A stretch of 64,000 nucleotides of DNA from positions 49,178,388 to 49,242,387 of the forward strand of contig CM056738.1 in NCBI GenBank assembly GCA_029844215.1, in the 5' to 3' direction. The notes beneath the pieces are model-generated. The model did not search any database. It was given only the letters and a program-made list of their open reading frames with translations, and was not told where the DNA came from. Origin of the DNA: Przewalskia tangutica (Eukaryota > Streptophyta > Magnoliopsida > Solanales > Solanaceae). This document shows, piece by piece, positions 59,226-64,000 of this stretch; position 1 is the stretch's first letter; every line of letters begins with the position of its first letter. Made by a program: the position numbers and the translations under genes.

Positions 59226-60107
59226 TCCCTAAAATCCTGACCTAAGGGCATCATCTTGTACATATTTTCTATTCTACTTTGGAGGCTAAGAAGGAGGCTA
59301 CAACACAAGATTGGAGACAACTTTGGTTCAAGTTCGTTTTCTTCTCTTTTATTTATTTCAGTTTATGCTGGTTTGTATTAGTTCTTGACATGACAATGTT
59401 TAAGAGTTAATTACTTAATTAGGGCTTTTCTATTGAATCGCTTGAACTTCTATTTCATGAATTAATGCATTAGTTTGATTTCTTCTTCACTTGATTAAGA
59501 TTTATTCAATAATTGGTATGAATGTTTGATAGTTAACTGACCATTAATTATCATAATCTATATGATTTCGAATCAAGAATCGAGAGGAGAGATTTGGATA
59601 TGTTGTAATTGAATAGACATATGTTAAAATCACGGACGAAAGTACCCCGATACTTGTGTAGAATTATAGGTTATTGTTCTTAATCCTCCTATGTGGTAAA
59701 TCCTATCATAGAAATATAGAAGGGTTCTGCACTGGGGTTGAGCGATTATATATCCTAACCGGAATATAAAATAGTCTAGTTAACCGCTATCTAAACGTAG
59801 AAGAAGTCATTCTAGTTGCATTAGCGATTGAAAAGAGTGGATAGTTGAGGATATTAGAAGCCCTAATTCCTTCATAACTGATTTAAACGAAAGTATTATC
59901 ATAATTAGTTTATTTTCTACAATTACTTAGTTTTAGTTATTAGATAAAAATACAAACAAGTTAACGTTCACCAAATAGAAACTAAATCTTAGATAATCGG
60001 TACTTGATAACCAGTCTCTGAGGACGATATTCGGTCTTACCAGACTATATTACTTGTGAACGATACGTACACTTGCGTGAGCATTTGTAAAATCGCTAAC
60101 AAGTTTT

Positions 60108-60125
60108 TGGCGCCGTTGCCGGTGA
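60108..60125 (+). other. Primer-binding site, tRNA-Asp type
   Basis: TGGCGCCGTTGCCGGTGA. The 3' end of plant tRNA-Asp gives TGGCGCCGTTGCCGGGGA, one mismatch. This is the typical Athila site. Confidence 0.88.
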
Positions 60126-60309
60126 CTGGCGTACTTTAATATCGAATTATCTATTCTTATTTCTAATTTGGTTTGTATATATATGGTCATGTTATTTTAT
60201 TTCTAATTTGGTTGCTCCAGGAACAAGTTTCTAACTTGTTTTGTGAGCATCTTTTTATTAGTTTTTGTTGTTTTTCTCATTTTATAGGTAAAGTTGAAAA
60301 AGAAAAAAA

Positions 60310-60453
60310 ATGGACTACTACTACTATCAGGGGCAACATTACTTCTACTACTATCCTCAGCATCAGTATCATCAACAACAATTTAACTCACAGGTTCCAC
60401 AGGAAGATCAAAATGAGCTGCAGGAAGCCTTACTCAGGCTCACCCAGTCCTAG
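60310..60453 (+). pseudogene. Tyr/Gln-rich short frame, possible gag N-terminus
   Basis: 47 codons from the ATG at 60310, starting MDYYYYQGQHYFYYYPQ and followed by Gln/His/Asn-rich sequence, then a stop at 60451. It is the first ATG after the leader. I do not recognise a domain. It could be the N-terminus of a Tat/Athila Gag or an unrelated leader frame. Confidence 0.45.
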
Positions 60454-60697
60454 ACTCCTCAAGGGCAATTTTAGTAGCCACAGAGTCAGGCCCCATCTAG
60501 GAGTGGGATGAATTGAGAGAAGCATTGTTGGAACTCACAAACGCCTAAACTTAGTTCACAGTGGATGTAAGATTATCTTTGCAGAACTTGGAGACTCAAG
60601 TGGGACAAATATTTGGAGCCACAAATCGGGCAACTGATGGACATGGAACCCATTACACCTCAAGAAAGTCCACCGAGTTACGAGGAGTGGTGAGCAC

Positions 60698-61063
60698 ATG
60701 GTGGAACCTGAACTACAACAAGCTGTTGAGGAATTTGGAGAGATAGTTGGTGTAGAGAAAGAAGAGGTCACTGATGACCACCCTATTGCAGAAGGGACAA
60801 CACCAAATGTGACTGCTGACCCTAAAAAAGAAAGTCCATACTCTGAAGGGCACCCCCAAAAATTGAGAGATGTAGGGAGTTTCACTGATCCCTACATTAT
60901 AGAGAGCCTAGAAGACAAGCCTGCCTTGTGTAATTGGGAGATAATCTTAGTTATGAGGCCGCTGTTTGAAAAAAGTATTGTAGGAAAAGTGAGACCCACA
61001 ACAATAACTGTGCGGATTGCAAGCCGTTCACAGAAGGATCCACTGGGCACTAGTAAGGATTAA
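60698..61063 (+). pseudogene. Acidic fragment of unknown origin in Athila-like body
   Basis: A 121-codon frame rich in Glu and Asp (VEEFGEIVGVEKEEVTDD) with no motif that I can name. It ends at 61063, just before the GGGAGGCAACCC hairpin that follows the coding region in this lineage. It may be the tail of a degraded polyprotein. Confidence 0.4.
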
Positions 61064-61099
61064 CTGCGTCCAGCTAAAAGATATTAAAGACATCACTTG

Positions 61100-61115
61100 T
61101 TGGGAGGCAACCCAA
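61100..61115 (+). other. TTGGGAGGCAACCCAA hairpin
   Basis: Five-base arms and a six-base loop. A similar GGGAGGCAACCC motif is familiar from plant Athila/Tat elements downstream of coding DNA. Confidence 0.7.
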
Positions 61116-61394
61116 TGTTTTAATTATGTTATTTTAATTTTTGTTTTAGTTTGTTTTATTTTATCTTGAACAGTCTCACGGTCTTGGATTTTGTCTTATG
61201 TTTTGATGGTAGGTGGACTAGGGACTGACCCTAAGGGGGAAGAATCAAAAGCGCTGAAACTTCAGAGAGCCCAAAAGATGTGCAATTTCCAGAATCTCAT
61301 CCTGCACTCCGCTATGATCGCTGTCAGTGTCGCAGTTGTCCCTTATTTTTAGTCTTCATACATTAGGGACAATGTGTCGTTTAAGTGTGTGTGT

Positions 61395-61408
61395 GGGGGG
61401 GGGGGGGG
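61395..61408 (+). other. Poly-G / polypurine stretch
   Basis: Fourteen G after TAAGTGTGTGTGT. In Athila-like elements a G-rich purine run precedes the 3' untranslated part. The exact length is unreliable in a homopolymer. Confidence 0.6.
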
Positions 61409-61573
61409 ATCTTAGTTTGTTTTGAGTGTCTGTTATTGAGTTTTTTTTATTTGTCTTTGTGTTGTTCCATGTGTCTTTGAGTCATAATTGTTTTTTATGA
61501 ATCAAGCATGTTGTAGTTGCTAAAGATATTCAGTGGATAAAGTGGAATAATGTAATAGAATTAAAAGGGACAA

Positions 61574-61750
61574 TGTCACGACCCGACCTCGGGCCCGCGA
61601 CTGGTGCCTTACCCCGGGCACCCTAGTGATACAACATCAGAGAAAATCAGCGGAAATAAAAACTTAAACATGAAACAAGATAAAATAAGAAACAAAGCAA
61701 CTAAAACGGTTACCTTTCTCGCATATATATACATGAACAAGAGATATCCT
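61574..61750 (-). repeat. LTR fragment inserted in the Athila-like body
   Basis: Starts TGTCACGACCCGACC after GACAA and matches the start of the LTRs of D and C. Only 177 bases are seen before another LTR interrupts it. Confidence 0.85.
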
Positions 61751-64000
61751 TATCACACGACCGAACTCGCTCCGTGGATCGTGCCTTACCCTGCACCCTA
61801 GTGACACAACATCGAGTAATCAATGAACATAAAACCACAACATGAAGTAACAAGAAACGCATAACGCTTATCTTTAGAAAACTTTGCCTTTCGCATATAT
61901 AAATAACAACTTTACAAATGAACGCTTTAATCCTTTTACAACCCCGCCACAACAAAGATTACATGCACTTAAGAATGATACGACAACAATGGCGGACAGG
62001 CCCCGCCAAACCCCTCAATGTAAACACTTACTACGACAGGAACTATACCACCGATAAGCCTCCGAGAAACGAGCTTCCCACACGCCGATCCGTGATCCCG
62101 AGAGCTAGGATCAACGATCGCGTACTCAACTCGCGCAGATGAACGCACTTCAAGGAGGTCAAGACAACAGTACCGAGTATGTGAAACTAAAAATATCAGA
62201 ATTGAAATCATAATAGTCTATAAAGCAGAGACATGTATGATAACCAAACTACGCTCACAATAAATAAGCAATATGTCACGCCGTGACTCACGCCTCAAAG
62301 TCATCACTCAAATATAACTACGGGTCTCGTGCCCATAACATCAATCATGCCCGTGGAATACCTTCCTCACCGCCAGCCTATGATAGAAAAGCACCAAGGA
62401 ATACACATGATCACCGTGTCCCACCGTGTCCAAATAAAACCGCATGCGGTAGGCACGAAGGCATAGCCGACTACTAACACCTACGCATCAACAAGGTCAT
62501 GAATCAGATTATAAGATCTGCTCTAGACCACATGATCAAAGCCGCCACTTGCCCGCAGATTCGATGCGCGCCTAGTCTCGAACTTCCCGCACCGCGATAG
62601 GCCAATCTCATCGCCCGCATGAGGCATTCTCGCATCGAGGGTAGCTACTCCCAAGATCGCCCCGACTTTCGAGTCCGCATGGCCACAAGGACCGCATGCC
62701 CATAAAGGACGATACTAACTCGAACTCTCGTAGCTCGCGATAGCCCTCAGACCCGCACGAGGTATCTCGAATCATAGTCCATCGACCGCCGAGTCTACCC
62801 CGCATCGGAGGGCGCCAACTCTAATCATCTCAAGAGATGAATGCCACAATACTATCATAACGATCGATAGTTAATAAGCACAATCAAGGAAACCCCTTTA
62901 CACAACCATCACAAGATACTAACACACGTAGATCCTAACACGCTTACTTATCAAAGCAACAAGAAAGTATTACAAGACTATCACAAACCAACACAATCAA
63001 GTTGTTCACACAAGGTACTTTCTACTATACGATTAACAAGATCGGTTTTATCCCCAAAGTACTTTATACATTAAATCTTTAAAAGATACGTTACTCCACA
63101 AAGAAACCATCAATACCCGTAGTATATGAACATAGAGTGATTATCTTTTAAAGTAACTCAATTACTCCTCTATGTAAAATCAAGTAGTAACATTCCTTTC
63201 CAATGTTCAAGTTTGCCTAATTTCCAATGTTCAAGTTTGCCTAATTTCCAATGTTCAAGTTTCTCATTTTAGAACGGTTTCAGAGTTCATAGTCTTATTC
63301 ATTTAAGAATATAGTTCTCCTTTAAACAACTGAGAAACCTAAGCCCTATATGTGAGTAGGATATTCTTGTTTATAATAATCTTATTACAAAGAAACATGA
63401 TCTAGAAATATCATTTTGTCTCATCTTAGCTTCTATGCAGATGGAAGTTTCATCGGTTTTAAAAATACTTAATTAGTCAAAACATTTCCTTATTAACGCT
63501 GCAGTTGGTTTGTCGATACACATTCTCGATTTCCAAATCAAGAAAACATTCTTAAGCCGTTATACCTAACTTCCCATAAAGCTAGTATAACTCTTAAGTT
63601 TTCAAACACCAAGTATTACTTCCTTTCAAAATGATTCAAGAATCTTTTGAAATACTTCAAGTTCTTTATTAACATATAACAAGCCGCTTATAGTTCAAAT
63701 CGCTACCTTTTAAAACCACATGTATTTTCTAACCAACATAAAGTCGTTATAAACAACTTCCCATAAAGCCGTTATAACACTTTATGTTTACACCATCAAA
63801 TACATTTAGCACATGACGCTCACCGCATTCACATAGTTCACACATATCATGCTAGAAGAGATAGGAAGAGGTTCACATACCTCGCGACGAGTATCGACTA
63901 ATAGCAAAACGCTCCAACCGCCGGCTACTCCTTAAGCTAAGCATCGCGCCATACGTAGTACTTCCACCTATAAGGCCACAAGGCGCTTATTAACATTCGT
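61751..64000 (-). repeat. Minus-strand LTR running off the window
   Basis: Begins with a blurred tip (TATCACACGACCGAAC) and then follows the B-type LTR: compare 62920-63060 with 11790-11950. The conserved box is at 63395-63460, quasi-palindromes at 63559-63591 and 63746-63778, and a 24-bp repeat at 63200-63265. Its tip lies beyond the window. Confidence 0.87.

Larger units (their letters stand above)
58762..60101 (+). repeat. 5' LTR, Athila/Tat-like (1340 bp)
   Basis: Ends are perfect inverted TGTTAG...CTAACA. A primer site follows six bases later. It contains the two-arm GC module (59046-59155) and TATATAA at 59219-59225. Confidence 0.88.
58762..61573 (+). mobile_element. Athila/Tat-like deletion derivative, right part outside or interrupted
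   Basis: A 1340-bp LTR, tRNA-Asp primer site, about 1.45 kb of internal DNA with only short frames, a TTGGG/CCCAA hairpin and a poly-G/polypurine stretch. The primer site and the GGGAGGCAACCC hairpin fit the Athila/Tat side of Ty3/Gypsy. No pol domain is visible, so it is a deletion derivative. Another LTR interrupts it at 61574, and its 3' LTR is not in the window. Confidence 0.82.

Noticed and set aside
60556..60885. 109-codon minus-strand frame in the Athila-like body
   Set aside because: Antisense shadow of the acidic frame at 60698-61063.

Overview
This window is plant nuclear heterochromatin made almost entirely of nested LTR retrotransposons. I found no host protein-coding gene and no bacterial or CRISPR-type system. 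The Ty3/Gypsy chromovirus gag-pol with an initiator-Met primer site, the RTE-like LINE, the Stowaway-like MITE and the Athila/Tat-like element with a tRNA-Asp primer site point to a large-genome dicot. I lean to Solanaceae from general resemblance only.

Layout. 1-8453 is a plus-strand chromovirus, element A. It is cut by the window edge inside its 5' LTR and has a degraded gag-pol and a complete 3' LTR. It sits inside a minus-strand LTR (8454-8980), which sits in a plus-strand LTR (8981-9586), which is interrupted by a minus-strand LTR (9587-10642, resuming 31610-33305). Into that LTR went element B (10643-31609, target duplication ACAAG). Into B went element C (16196-27862, duplication GTGCT, right copy eroded). 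Into the 5' LTR of C went a solo LTR of the A family (22595-25032, duplication TTCCC). A related element D (33306-38992) is cut off at a chimeric junction with a plus-strand LTR (38993-41935). That LTR abuts a 3'-truncated LINE (41936 to about 44060). 44061-45467 is the only low-repeat stretch and holds a (TA)n run, a Stowaway-like MITE and a G-rich tract. A third LTR family (45468-45896, 58619-58761) is split by element E (about 45897-58618), whose 3' LTR carries a solo LTR (48262-51710, duplication ATAAG). The right end is an Athila/Tat-like deletion derivative (58762-61573) interrupted by two further minus-strand LTRs (61574-61750 and 61751 to the window end).

How the parts relate. B, C, D and E have 3.4-3.6 kb LTRs around only 1.8-2.5 kb of internal DNA. 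That internal DNA holds a gag-like gene and no recognisable protease, RT, RNase H or integrase, so they fit the TR-GAG type of non-autonomous element. Their LTR tips, primer site, polypurine tract and a small palindrome beside it match element A, so an A-like chromovirus is the likely source of their pol functions. Three of them carry a further block with an open frame that I do not recognise.

Best leads: (1) a GC-rich two-arm module shared by the promoter-proximal LTR regions of two different Ty3 lineages; (2) the unrecognised block downstream of gag in the gag-only elements; (3) about 20 copies of a 33-bp quasi-palindrome and ten of a longer box in the LTRs; (4) recurrent, context-specific damage at CAG/CTG/CCGG sites, including four of five primer-binding sites, which looks more like methylation-linked base-calling error than real mutation and may account for many frameshifts.
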